Below are positions 40,931-48,690 of a DNA stretch of 64,000 bases, piece after piece (position 1 is the first letter of the stretch; each line of letters opens with the position of its first letter). A model generated the notes under the pieces. The model made no database searches and was not told the origin of the DNA. It worked only from the letters and a program-made list of their open reading frames with translations. The stretch is from Saccharothrix sp. S26 (GTDB lineage: Bacteria > Actinomycetota > Actinomycetes > Mycobacteriales > Pseudonocardiaceae). The DNA is taken from positions 62,001 to 126,000 of the forward strand of contig NZ_JAJUWT010000010.1 in NCBI RefSeq assembly GCF_021390395.1, written 5' to 3'. The position numbers and the translations under genes were made by a program.

Positions 40931-42460
40931 ATGCTGCTGCCGTCCGCGATGTTCGCGGTGAGCGCCGTCTACGTGATCGCGGGTGTGATCGGCCGCCGGG
41001 TGCAGCCGCGCAACCGCGTCGGGCCGCTGTTCGTGCTCGTCGGCGTGGGCTGGCTGCTGGACTACACCGTCGACGACGGGTCGTTTCTGTTCATGCTGGT
41101 CTGCAAGGCGTGGCCGGCCCTGCTGGGGCACGTGCTGCTGGCGTTCCCGACCGGCAGGTTGCGCACCCTGCCCCGGCGGCTGGCCGTCGCCGCCGGGTAC
41201 GTCGAGACCCTGGTGCTGGGCGTGGCGTTCGAGTTCGAGCGCCTGCCGTGGGCGGCCGCGGCCATCGACGCCGAGACCGGGGCGACCGCCGTCATCGGTT
41301 TCTCGATGTTGGGCCTGCAACTGCACCGCTGGCGGGTCAGCAGCATCGCGCAACGGCGGACGCTGACCGCGATGGTCGGCGCGGCGGCGGTGGCGATCGT
41401 CGTGTTCGTGGTGTGGGAACCGGTGGAACGCGCGGGCCTGCAACCGCCGCTGGTGGTGTTGATGCTGGCGTTGAGCGGCATCCCGTTCGCCTACCTGGCC
41501 GGGTTGCTGCGCCGCCGGATGGACCGCGGCGAGGTGGCCGACCTGGTGGTGCGGCTCAGCGGCGACAGCAGGCACGCCGGCGTGCAGGAGGCGCTGGCCG
41601 CCACGCTGCACGACCCGGGACTGCGGGTGGCCTACTGGGTGGCCGAGCAGGAGCGGTACGTGGACGTGGACGGCCGGCCGGTGGCGCTGGACTCGGTGCA
41701 CACCAGGGTCGACCGGGGTGGTGTGCCGGTCGCCGTGCTGCTGCACGACCCGGTGCTGGACCTGGAACTGGTGGACGCCGCGTGCGCCGCGGTGGGGCTC
41801 GCGCTGGAGAACGAACGGCTCACCGCGGAGCTGCGCGCGAAGGTCCGGCAACTGGCCGAGTCGCGCGCGAAGGTGCTGCGGGCGGCCGAGCAAGGCCGGC
41901 GTCGGCTGGAGCGCGACCTGCACGACGGCGTCCAGCAGCGGCTGCTGTCGGCGGCGATGACGCTGGGGCTGGCCGAGACCGTGCCGCCCGACCGCGCGCG
42001 GGCGCTCGCCGCCGAGGCCAAGCAGGCCGTGCTGGCCACCATCGACGACCTGCGCGCGGTGTGCCACGGCATCCACCCGCCGGTGTTGGCCGAACGGGGC
42101 CTGCACGGCGCGGTGCGCGAGCTGACCGCGTTGGCCGAGCCGAGGGTGGACCTCACGCTGGACCTGCCGGACACCGTGCCGCCGCTGGTGGAGACGACCG
42201 CGTACTACGTCGTGGCCGAGGCGCTGGCGAACGTCACCAAGCACGCCGAGGCGTCCCGGACCGAGGTCGTGATCACCGGCCGGGGCGGGCGGCTGGTCGT
42301 GCGGGTGGACGACGACGGGCGCGGGGGAGCGGACCCGGCGCACGGCTCGGGGCTGCGCGGCCTGAGCGAGCGGGTGGAGGCGAACGGGGGCACGATGCGG
42401 GTGGTCAGCGCGGCGCGGACGGGCACGAGCGTGCGGGTGGTGCTGCCGTGCGGGTCGTGA
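40931..42460 (+). CDS. Sensor histidine kinase (LiaS/NarX-like, with membrane N-terminus)
   Basis: 509 residues from ATG 40931, where hydrophobic sequence begins; upstream in-frame codons are Arg/Pro-rich. Six or so membrane helices span residues 1-190. A divergent linking domain follows (LAATLHDPGLRVAYWVAEQERYVDVDGRPVALD, a GAF-like pattern), then a coiled segment and the phospho-acceptor in RRRLERDLHDGVQQRLLSAAM. HATPase: VAEALANVTKHAEAS (N-box), VDDDGRGGADPAHGSGLRGLSERVEANGG (G1/G2). It overlaps the response regulator by 13 bases. The membrane cassette directly after the regulator is a likely target. Confidence 0.88.
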   Translation: MLLPSAMFAVSAVYVIAGVIGRRVQPRNRVGPLFVLVGVGWLLDYTVDDGSFLFMLVCKAWPALLGHVLLAFPTGRLRTLPRRLAVAAGYVETLVLGVAFEFERLPWAAAAIDAETGATAVIGFSMLGLQLHRWRVSSIAQRRTLTAMVGAAAVAIVVFVVWEPVERAGLQPPLVVLMLALSGIPFAYLAGLLRRRMDRGEVADLVVRLSGDSRHAGVQEALAATLHDPGLRVAYWVAEQERYVDVDGRPVALDSVHTRVDRGGVPVAVLLHDPVLDLELVDAACAAVGLALENERLTAELRAKVRQLAESRAKVLRAAEQGRRRLERDLHDGVQQRLLSAAMTLGLAETVPPDRARALAAEAKQAVLATIDDLRAVCHGIHPPVLAERGLHGAVRELTALAEPRVDLTLDLPDTVPPLVETTAYYVVAEALANVTKHAEASRTEVVITGRGGRLVVRVDDDGRGGADPAHGSGLRGLSERVEANGGTMRVVSAARTGTSVRVVLPCGS

Positions 42461-43089
42461 TCGCGGAGGACTCGACGTTGCTGCGCGAGGGGCTGGCGCG
42501 GCTGCTCGCCGAGGCCGGGTTCGAGGTCGTGGCGGCGGTGGAGGACGCGCCGTCGTTGCTGGCCGCGGTGGACGCGCACCGGCCCGACGTGGCCATCGTG
42601 GACATCCGGATGCCGCCCACGCACACCGACGAGGGGCTGCGGGCGGCGGTGGCGTTGCGCCGGCAGTACCCGGCCACGGGCGTGCTCGTGCTCTCGCAGT
42701 ACGTGCGGGTCAGCTACGCGGCCGAGCTGCTGGACGCGGGCGCCGACGGCGTCGGCTACCTGCTCAAGGACCGCGTGTCCGACCTGGCCGAGTTCACCGG
42801 CGCGGTCCGGCGCGTCGGCGCGGGCGGCTCGGCGTTCGACCCGGACGTGGTGAGCCGGCTGCTGGTGCGGCGGCGCGACGACAGCGACGACCGGCTGACC
42901 GAGCGGGAGCGGGCGGTGCTCGCGCTGATGGCCGAGGGGCGCACCAACCAGGCCATCGCGCAGCGGCTGTTCATCACCGAGCGGACCGTGGAGAAGCACT
43001 GCACCAACATCTTCACCAAGCTGGACCTGTCCGCCAGCCCGCACGACCACCGCCGCGTGCTCGCCGTCCTGCGCTACCTCAACGCCTGA
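42448..43089 (+). CDS. NarL-type response regulator
   Basis: 213 residues from GTG 42448, inside the end of the kinase gene. Receiver: VIAEDSTLLREG, phospho-acceptor in VAIVDIRMPPTHTDEG, Lys in YLLKDRVSDL. The MPPTHTDEGL sequence is typical of the group paired with this kinase type. The LuxR helix-turn-helix is LTERERAVLALMAEGRTNQAI...LFITERTVEKHCTNIFTKLDL. Four bases after its stop begins an 18-bp perfect palindrome (43093-43110), possibly its own binding site and the control point of the membrane cassette. Confidence 0.9.
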   Translation: MRVVIAEDSTLLREGLARLLAEAGFEVVAAVEDAPSLLAAVDAHRPDVAIVDIRMPPTHTDEGLRAAVALRRQYPATGVLVLSQYVRVSYAAELLDAGADGVGYLLKDRVSDLAEFTGAVRRVGAGGSAFDPDVVSRLLVRRRDDSDDRLTERERAVLALMAEGRTNQAIAQRLFITERTVEKHCTNIFTKLDLSASPHDHRRVLAVLRYLNA

Positions 43090-43092
43090 GGA

Positions 43093-43110
43093 GGTGCGGT
43101 TAACCGCACC
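43093..43110. promoter_or_regulatory. 18-bp perfect palindrome GGTGCGGTTAACCGCACC
   Basis: A loop-free dyad between the response-regulator stop and the first gene of the membrane cassette (start 43168). Because it has no loop it is a better operator than terminator. Binding by the adjacent NarL-type regulator is inference. Confidence 0.55.
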
Positions 43111-43167
43111 ACGCGGTAGTGGTGGCACGATTCCGGCGCGCCCGGCCCGACCGCCAGGCTCGACCCC

Positions 43168-44220
43168 ATGAAAACGGGGCGGGAGAGGGAAGACCTGGCG
43201 ACGAGCCGCCGGCCGCGGGCGGACTACCGCACGGACCTGGTCACCGTGCTGCTGGGCACCTGGTTCTCGATCGGGCTGTTCCTCGACGCGTGGGCGCACT
43301 CCAACGTGCCCGAGCTGGAGTCGTTCTTCACGCCGTGGCACGCGGTGTTCTACTCGGGCTTCGCCGCGACCGGCGCGTGGATCCTGTGGGTGCTGTGGCG
43401 CAACCACCAGCAGGGGCTGCGAGGGTTGGACGCGGTGCCGGTCGGCTACGGGCCCGCGGTGCTCGCGCTGCCCGTGTTCGCCGCAGCCGGTGTCGGCGAC
43501 TACCTGTGGCACACGTTCATCGGCATCGAGCAGGGCATCGACATCCTGTTCAGCCCGACCCACCTCGTGCTGATCACGTCGATGATCGTCATCCTCACCA
43601 CGCCGCTGCGCACGCTGTGGAGCGACCGGGCCGTGGTGGCCCCGACCTTGCGGCGGTTCCTGCCGGCGGGGCTGGCGCTGGCGTTCGCCACCTCGCTGGT
43701 GCTGCTGTTCGCGAGCTTCGCCGACGCGTCCGGCTACACCGGCGCGCAGGTGATCAAGGCGTTCACCTTCGACAAGGGCGCGGGCGGCTCGGGCCGCGCG
43801 TCGGACCTGGCGTCCTCGATCCTGGTCACCAACATCGTCATGATCATGCCGCTGCTGCTGGTCACCCGCCGGTTCCGGTTGCCGTTCGGCGTCGCGACCC
43901 TGCTCGCGGTCGTGGTGATGGGGCTCAGCACGGCCACCGCCGCCTACACCAACCTGAGCACCGCCATCGGGTTCATCGTCTCCGGCGTGCTGATCGACGT
44001 GCTGCTGCGCAAGCTGGACCCCTCGGAGGACCGGCTCAAGCAGTACCGGGTCTTCGCGGCGGCCGCGTCGTTCGTCACGTGGGCGGTGTACTTCGCGTCG
44101 GCCATCATCGACCAGGGCACGACGCCCAGCGTCACCGAGATGTGGACCGGCGCGCCGGTCATGGCCGCGTTGCACGGCCTGCTGATGGCGGTCCTGCTCG
44201 TGCCGACCGCCCGCCGGTGA
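43168..44220 (+). CDS. Polytopic membrane protein with conserved-looking histidines (cassette gene 1)
   Basis: 350 residues with about eight to nine hydrophobic helices and a charged N-terminus (MKTGREREDLATSRRPRADYR). Histidines and acids cluster in or near helices: FLDAWAHSNVPELESFFTPWHAVFYSGF, GVGDYLWHTFIGIEQG and FSPTHLVLI. Such D-x-x-x-H, PWHxxF, GDxxWH and SPTH patterns look like a membrane metal or haem site, but no characterised family is recognised. The stop overlaps the next gene's start (GTGA). It heads a four-gene unit (43168-46419), downstream of a two-component pair and a palindrome. Confidence 0.75.
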   Translation: MKTGREREDLATSRRPRADYRTDLVTVLLGTWFSIGLFLDAWAHSNVPELESFFTPWHAVFYSGFAATGAWILWVLWRNHQQGLRGLDAVPVGYGPAVLALPVFAAAGVGDYLWHTFIGIEQGIDILFSPTHLVLITSMIVILTTPLRTLWSDRAVVAPTLRRFLPAGLALAFATSLVLLFASFADASGYTGAQVIKAFTFDKGAGGSGRASDLASSILVTNIVMIMPLLLVTRRFRLPFGVATLLAVVVMGLSTATAAYTNLSTAIGFIVSGVLIDVLLRKLDPSEDRLKQYRVFAAAASFVTWAVYFASAIIDQGTTPSVTEMWTGAPVMAALHGLLMAVLLVPTARR

Positions 44221-44993
44221 GGGCGCTGCTCGCGGCGCTGGTCCTGCTGGTGGCCACCGCGACCCCGGCCCAGGCGCACGCGGGCGGCCTCACGCCCCAG
44301 GACCACCTGAGCCGGGTCACCGAGATCGACCCGCCGCTGCCCGGCGTGACCGCGGCGATGGTCAACCACGGCTCCCAGTTGGAGATCCGCAACGGTGGCC
44401 GCACCCCGCTCGCGGTCGCCGACCACGTGGTCGCGCCCGGTGAGACGTACCGCTTCCGCGACGACCGCACCACCGCGCCGCGGTGGGAGGTGCCGCTGGG
44501 CACGTCGGTGGTGAAGGGTCGGGTGGACGTCACGCCGGGCCCGAACCCGGTGTGGTGGCTGCTGGTCACGCTCGCGCTCGCCCTCGGCGGCTACCTGCTG
44601 GGACGTCGGCGGGCGCTGCTCGCCGCGGGCGTGGTCGTGGTGACCGGGGCGCACGTGTGGCACGCGGTCGGCTCCGCGCTCGCCGTGACCGGCCAGTCGT
44701 TGCCGCTGCTGCTCGGCGCGAGCGGCGTCGGCCTGGTGGCGTGGCCGCTGACCGTGGTCGCCGCGGTGGCCGCCGTCCGGCGCAGGCCCGCGACCGCGTT
44801 CGTCGCGGCCGTCGTCGGCGCGATGCTCGTGGTGGCGGGGATCCCCGACTTCGACAGCTTCCGGTTCTCCCGGCTGCCGTTCGCCGGTCCGGCCGACCTG
44901 GACCGGCTGCTCGTGGCCCTCACGCTCGGCGGTGGCCTCGGCCTGGCCGCGGGCGGCTTCGACTACCTGAGAAGGACTGGTCCCACCCCATGA
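44217..44993 (+). CDS. Exported membrane protein (cassette gene 2)
   Basis: 258 residues. Signal peptide RALLAALVLLVATATPAQAHA, then an extracytoplasmic beta domain (QDHLSRVTEIDPPLPGVTAAMVNHGSQLEIRNGGRTPLAVADHVVAPGETYRF). This resembles the extracellular part of actinomycete proteins found near copper/CopC-type genes, where a strand pair of the form IxPxxPGxxxxV...LEIxNxxxxPLxV recurs. Four hydrophobic helices follow (VWWLLVTLALALGGYLLG onward). Histidines lie at the new N-terminus and in AHVWHAVG. GTG 44217 overlaps the previous stop by 4 bases and its own stop overlaps the next ATG. No enzyme motif is seen. Confidence 0.72.
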   Translation: MRALLAALVLLVATATPAQAHAGGLTPQDHLSRVTEIDPPLPGVTAAMVNHGSQLEIRNGGRTPLAVADHVVAPGETYRFRDDRTTAPRWEVPLGTSVVKGRVDVTPGPNPVWWLLVTLALALGGYLLGRRRALLAAGVVVVTGAHVWHAVGSALAVTGQSLPLLLGASGVGLVAWPLTVVAAVAAVRRRPATAFVAAVVGAMLVVAGIPDFDSFRFSRLPFAGPADLDRLLVALTLGGGLGLAAGGFDYLRRTGPTP

Positions 44994-45331
44994 GGATCGC
45001 GCACGCCCTGCTGCTCGCGCTGTTCGTGCTCGCCGGCTGCGCGTCCACGCCCCCAGCCTCGCCCCCAGCCTCGCCACCGGCCGAGCCGCTGGTGCTGCGG
45101 CTGTCGGCCGACGAGCCGTCGCCGCAGCGGGTGGAGGCGGTGCGCGGCCAGTCTGTCGAGCTCACCGTGACCAGCGAGGAACCCGTGGACGTGCATGTGC
45201 ACGGCGTCGACGTGCTGGCCAAGGCCGAGCGCGGGAAACCGGCCGTGCTGGCGTTCACCGTGGACCGGACGGGCACGTTCGACGTCGAGGCGCACCCCGA
45301 CACGCTGCTCGTGCGGTTGGTGGTGCGGTGA
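44990..45331 (+). CDS. Small lipoprotein with a cupredoxin-like domain (cassette gene 3)
   Basis: 113 residues. Lipoprotein signal MRIAHALLLALFVLAGC (Cys17), a short Ala/Ser/Pro linker with a repeated SPPA unit, then one beta-sandwich domain: LVLRLSADEPSPQRVEAVRGQSVELTVTSEEPVDVHVHGVDVLAKAERGKPAVLAFTVDRTGTFDVEAHPDTLLVRLVV. The strand order and the HVHGVD and TFDVEAHP segments resemble cupredoxin/EfeO-like folds, but the cysteine and methionine of a type-1 copper site are absent. His residues could still hold a metal. It is coupled to both neighbours by 4-base overlaps, so it probably works at the outer membrane face with them. Confidence 0.75.
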   Translation: MRIAHALLLALFVLAGCASTPPASPPASPPAEPLVLRLSADEPSPQRVEAVRGQSVELTVTSEEPVDVHVHGVDVLAKAERGKPAVLAFTVDRTGTFDVEAHPDTLLVRLVVR

Positions 45332-46419
45332 CGGTCCTGGCCCACGGGGTCGGCGCGCGGCACGACCTGCCGCTGCCCCTGGACCTCGTGCTGCAAGGCG
45401 CGGCGGTGGCGCTGCTGGCGTCGTTCCTGGCGTTGGGGGTGCTGTGGACGAGGCCCCGGTTCGCCGCCGTCGAGCCGGGGCCCGAGCGCGACTGGTGGCC
45501 CGTGCGGCTGCTGGTCGCGGTCGGGCTGGTGCTCGTGCCGGCGCAGGCGTGGCCGCACCTGGTGTTCGTGCTGCTGTGGGTCGGCGTGGCGGTCCTGTCG
45601 GTGCTGCTCGGCCCGGTGTGGCGGGTGCTCAACCCGCTGCGCCTGGCCACCCGCGTCACGCTCGGCCGCCCGTACCCGCACCGGCTGGGCCACTGGCCGG
45701 CCGCGCTGGGGCTGCTCGCGTTCACGTGGGTGGAGCTGGTGTCGCCGGACGCGCTGCCGTGGTTCCTGGTGGCGCACGCGGTGGTGAACGTGGCCGGCGG
45801 TGTGGTGTACGGCGGCGCGTGGTTCGAGCGGGCCGACGGGTTCGAGGTGTTCTCCACGCTGCTGGGCAGGCTGTCGCCGTTGCGCGGCAACCCGTTCCGC
45901 GCGCTCGCCGCCACGCCCGTGCGGCCCGGCCTGGTCGCGGTGGTGGCCGTGCTGCTGGGCTCGACCGCGTTCGACGGCATCGGTTCCAGCCCGGCCTGGG
46001 AACGGCTGTCCGTGCCCGACACCGTCGGCCTGTCGGCGGCGGTGGCGCTGGTCGCGGGCAGCTACCTGGCGGCGTGCCGGTCGTCCGGCGGGCCGCTCGC
46101 CCACTCGATGGTGCCGATCATCGCCGGGTACGTGGTGGCGCACTACTACTCGCTGCTCGCCGTGGAGGGCCAGCGGGCCGTCGCGCTGCTGTTCGGCGTC
46201 ACCGGCTTTGCCCCGCACGACGGACCGGCGTCACCCGTGCTGGTGGCATCCGTTCAGGTCGGGGCGGTGCTCGCGGGGCACCTGGTGGCCGTGGTGTCAG
46301 CGCACGACCGGGCGCTGCGGCTGCTGCCGCCCGGCAGGCACCTGACCGGCCAGGTCCCGTTGTTGCTGCTCATGGTGGGGTACACGGCGGGCGGCCTGGC
46401 CCTGTTGTTCGCCGGTTGA
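45328..46419 (+). CDS. Polytopic membrane protein (cassette gene 4)
   Basis: 363 residues with about ten hydrophobic helices. A short N-terminal stretch AHGVGARHDLPLPLDLV is followed by helix 1 (LVLQGAAVALLASFLALGVLW). Later features: GPVWRVLNPLRLATRV, WPAALGLLAFTWVELV, GIGSSPAWERL and HSMVPIIAGYVVAHYYSLLAVEGQ, a helix with several His/Tyr/Glu. Actinomycete genomes contain similar proteins annotated only as hypothetical membrane proteins. GTG 45328 overlaps the lipoprotein stop. It completes the four-gene cassette; no function is assigned. Confidence 0.75.
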   Translation: MTVLAHGVGARHDLPLPLDLVLQGAAVALLASFLALGVLWTRPRFAAVEPGPERDWWPVRLLVAVGLVLVPAQAWPHLVFVLLWVGVAVLSVLLGPVWRVLNPLRLATRVTLGRPYPHRLGHWPAALGLLAFTWVELVSPDALPWFLVAHAVVNVAGGVVYGGAWFERADGFEVFSTLLGRLSPLRGNPFRALAATPVRPGLVAVVAVLLGSTAFDGIGSSPAWERLSVPDTVGLSAAVALVAGSYLAACRSSGGPLAHSMVPIIAGYVVAHYYSLLAVEGQRAVALLFGVTGFAPHDGPASPVLVASVQVGAVLAGHLVAVVSAHDRALRLLPPGRHLTGQVPLLLLMVGYTAGGLALLFAG

Positions 46420-46542
46420 ACGACTTTCCCGTCATTGGCGACCGTCCGTCATGACAAGAAGTACTCGATCGGGCGAGGTAATTCGCTCGATGGGGCGTAT
46501 TTCACCGCATTTCAGCGGCTTCGCCTTCGGGCGTACCCTGGT

Positions 46543-46565
46543 GTCAGGTGAGCGTGTCACCTGAC
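46543..46565. promoter_or_regulatory. Inverted repeat GTCAGGTGA-N5-TCACCTGAC
   Basis: Perfect 9-bp arms, 124 bases after the membrane cassette and 122 bases before ATG 46687. It may terminate the cassette or be an operator of the DUF4239 gene. The rest of the 267-base gap is AT-richer promoter-like DNA. Confidence 0.5.
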
Positions 46566-46686
46566 CGATTGGCATTCCCCAGCACTCGGATGAACGTTCT
46601 TCTCACCGGATCGGGTCGATCACTAGCTTTCGGGTGAGTGAATCGGCGGATCTGTGGAATTCATCCCGAGTGACGAAAGGGTGTCG

Positions 46687-47445
46687 ATGAGCATTTACCT
46701 CACAGGTCTGCTGTGGGTCGCCGGCGCGGCGGTCGTGGCCGCCGTGATGGCTTACTTGATCCGCAAGTACGGCGAACTGGAAGGCCGCTCGGCCAACAAC
46801 GAGGCCGCGGGGCAGGTGTTCACGATCGTGGGCGGCCTGCACGCGGTCCTGGTGGCGTTCGTGCTCATCGCCCTCTTCGACGCCGTCAACCAGGCCAGTG
46901 ACGCCGCCTACCGCGAGGCCGACGGCCTGGTCGCCGCCACGTGGGCCAGCGACTCGCTGTCCCGCGACGTCGGCGAGCAGGTGCGCGAGATGTCCCGGCA
47001 GTACGCCGTCACCGTGATCGACGACGAGTGGCCGGGCATGGCGGCGGGCACGGACTTCCAGACGACCGGCTGGTCGCAGCTCGACCGGCTGCGGCAGGTC
47101 GTCGCCGAGGCGCCCACGACCGACGACTGGCAGGTCGACCGCAAGGTCGAGGCCGCCAACCAGCTGTGGCAGGTCTACCAGGCCCGGCAGGAGCGGCTGG
47201 AGGCGGCGGGCGGCGGCGTCAGCTCGGTGGTGTGGTTCGTGCTGATCGCGGGCAGCGTGCTGGCCGTGTGCCTGCCGCTGCTGTTCGGCGGGCCGCGCAT
47301 CCGCACGCACGTGCTCATCGTGGCCACCCTCGCCGCGACCATCACGCTGCTGCTGTACGCGACCTACCAGCTGCAGAACCCGTTCGGCGGCGGCGCCGGG
47401 GTGAGCCCGGACGCGTTCCAGGCCGCGGTGGAGAGGTTCGGATGA
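46687..47445 (+). CDS. DUF4239 (bestrophin-like) membrane protein
   Basis: 252 residues. Helix 1 (IYLTGLLWVAGAAVVAAVMAYLI) and helix 2 (VFTIVGGLHAVLVAFVLIALFDAV) flank the family's conserved GRSANNEAAGQ. A long extracytoplasmic or cytoplasmic helical part follows (SDAAYREADGLVAATWASDSLSRDVGEQVREMSRQYA), then two C-terminal helices. This is the DUF4239 layout, proposed to be related to bestrophin-type channels. ATG 46687 is chosen: GAAAGG lies 6 bases upstream, whereas GTG 46681 would abut it. The stop overlaps the next gene's ATG (ATGA). Confidence 0.82.
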   Translation: MSIYLTGLLWVAGAAVVAAVMAYLIRKYGELEGRSANNEAAGQVFTIVGGLHAVLVAFVLIALFDAVNQASDAAYREADGLVAATWASDSLSRDVGEQVREMSRQYAVTVIDDEWPGMAAGTDFQTTGWSQLDRLRQVVAEAPTTDDWQVDRKVEAANQLWQVYQARQERLEAAGGGVSSVVWFVLIAGSVLAVCLPLLFGGPRIRTHVLIVATLAATITLLLYATYQLQNPFGGGAGVSPDAFQAAVERFG

Positions 47446-48668
47446 TCGAAGCGCTCGCGCAGGTGGTGTGCACCGTCATCCAGGTCGAGGCGGGGGCCCA
47501 CGGCCCGTCGACCGTGTTCCAGGTGCGGCTGCCCTCCGGCGAGACGACTTCGCTCAACACCCTCGACCTGCGGCTCAACGCCATCGGCTTCTCGGCCGGG
47601 CAGAACCTCGTGTTCGGCGTGGACCAGCACGGCAGGCTGGTCGCGCTCGACCGCACCGGCCGGCTGGTCGGCGAGCCGACGCGGCCCTCGGGCCGGCTGC
47701 ACAGCGCGACGGCGGGCGTGGTGGTGGGCGACCGGCTGGTCGTGCGGTCCGGGCCGTGGCTGCACTCGGTGGACATCGACCGGGGCAGCCCGACGTACGG
47801 CCACGTCGTGCGCCAGGCGTGGCTGTGGCCGTTGGGGACGACGGTCGACGACTTCGACCTCAACCCGGCCGACGGCCTGCTCTACGGCGTCGCCTCGCAC
47901 CAGAGCGGCGGCGTGGTGGTCAGCATCGACCCCGGCACCGGCAAGACCACGCCGGTGCCGGGCGCGGGCAAGCTGCCCGGCGGGAGCTACGGCGCGGTGA
48001 CGCTGTCGCCGGACGGGTCGCTCTACGCCACGAACAACAACCACGGCGGCCGCAGCACCCTGTGGCGGGTGGCGCTGGACGGCTCGGGCGTGGTCACCGA
48101 GATCTCGTCCCGCAAGGCCCTGCACACGATCGACTCGTCGGGCTGCCTGTCCACCATCCCGATTCCGACGACCACGCCGACCACCACGACCACAACCCCG
48201 CCGACGACGACCACCACGACAACAACGACCACGACAACAACGACCACCACCACCACAACGACAACACCGCCCACGACGACGACCACCACCACGACCGCCG
48301 TCCCACCGACCACGACCACCACGACGACCCCGCCACCGCAACCGACGACCACCACCAACACCACGACCCTCGCCCGGACGACGACCCCCACCACCGTCCG
48401 CCCGGCCCCCGCGGTGCCGCCGCCGAACATCCCCCCGCCACCGCCGCTGGAGACGCCGCCGCCGAACACGCCGCCGCCGTCCCCACCGCCACCACCGTCG
48501 CCGCCGCCACCGCCCCCACCGGCCGACCTCGTGGCACCGGACCGGCGGGTGGAGACGTTGGCGCCGACCAACAACACGCTGCGCGACCAACGCCGCTGGG
48601 GCCTGGCCGCGATGATCCTGATCCTGGCCGCGGGCGCGCTGGGCCGCCAAGCCGCCCGGCGCCGCTAG
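47442..48668 (+). CDS. Propeller-type protein with Thr-rich and Pro-rich stalk and C-terminal membrane anchor
   Basis: 408 residues. Residues 10-235 form a beta-propeller-like domain resembling DUF6923 (TSLNTLDLRLNAIGFSAGQNLVFGVDQHGRLVALDRTG; YGVASHQSGGVVVSIDPGTGKT; AVTLSPDGSLYATNN). Residues about 240-325 are almost only Thr with Pro spacers, and 325-370 are Pro-rich. A membrane helix (WGLAAMILILAAGALG) and basic tail (RQAARRR) end the protein, as in a wall-spanning surface protein. No classical signal peptide is visible: the N-terminus MIEALAQVVCTVIQVEAG is only weakly hydrophobic. That is odd for this architecture. ATG 47442 overlaps the DUF4239 stop. Confidence 0.75.
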   Translation: MIEALAQVVCTVIQVEAGAHGPSTVFQVRLPSGETTSLNTLDLRLNAIGFSAGQNLVFGVDQHGRLVALDRTGRLVGEPTRPSGRLHSATAGVVVGDRLVVRSGPWLHSVDIDRGSPTYGHVVRQAWLWPLGTTVDDFDLNPADGLLYGVASHQSGGVVVSIDPGTGKTTPVPGAGKLPGGSYGAVTLSPDGSLYATNNNHGGRSTLWRVALDGSGVVTEISSRKALHTIDSSGCLSTIPIPTTTPTTTTTTPPTTTTTTTTTTTTTTTTTTTTTPPTTTTTTTTAVPPTTTTTTTPPPQPTTTTNTTTLARTTTPTTVRPAPAVPPPNIPPPPPLETPPPNTPPPSPPPPPSPPPPPPPADLVAPDRRVETLAPTNNTLRDQRRWGLAAMILILAAGALGRQAARRR

Positions 48669-48690
48669 CCGGCCGGCAGGCGGGGTCCGG

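Noticed and set aside
48160..48420. ACN-rich low-complexity DNA as a non-coding microsatellite
   Set aside because: It stays in frame within the stalk of a surface protein and is interrupted by Pro codons, as expected for a Thr/Pro stalk.
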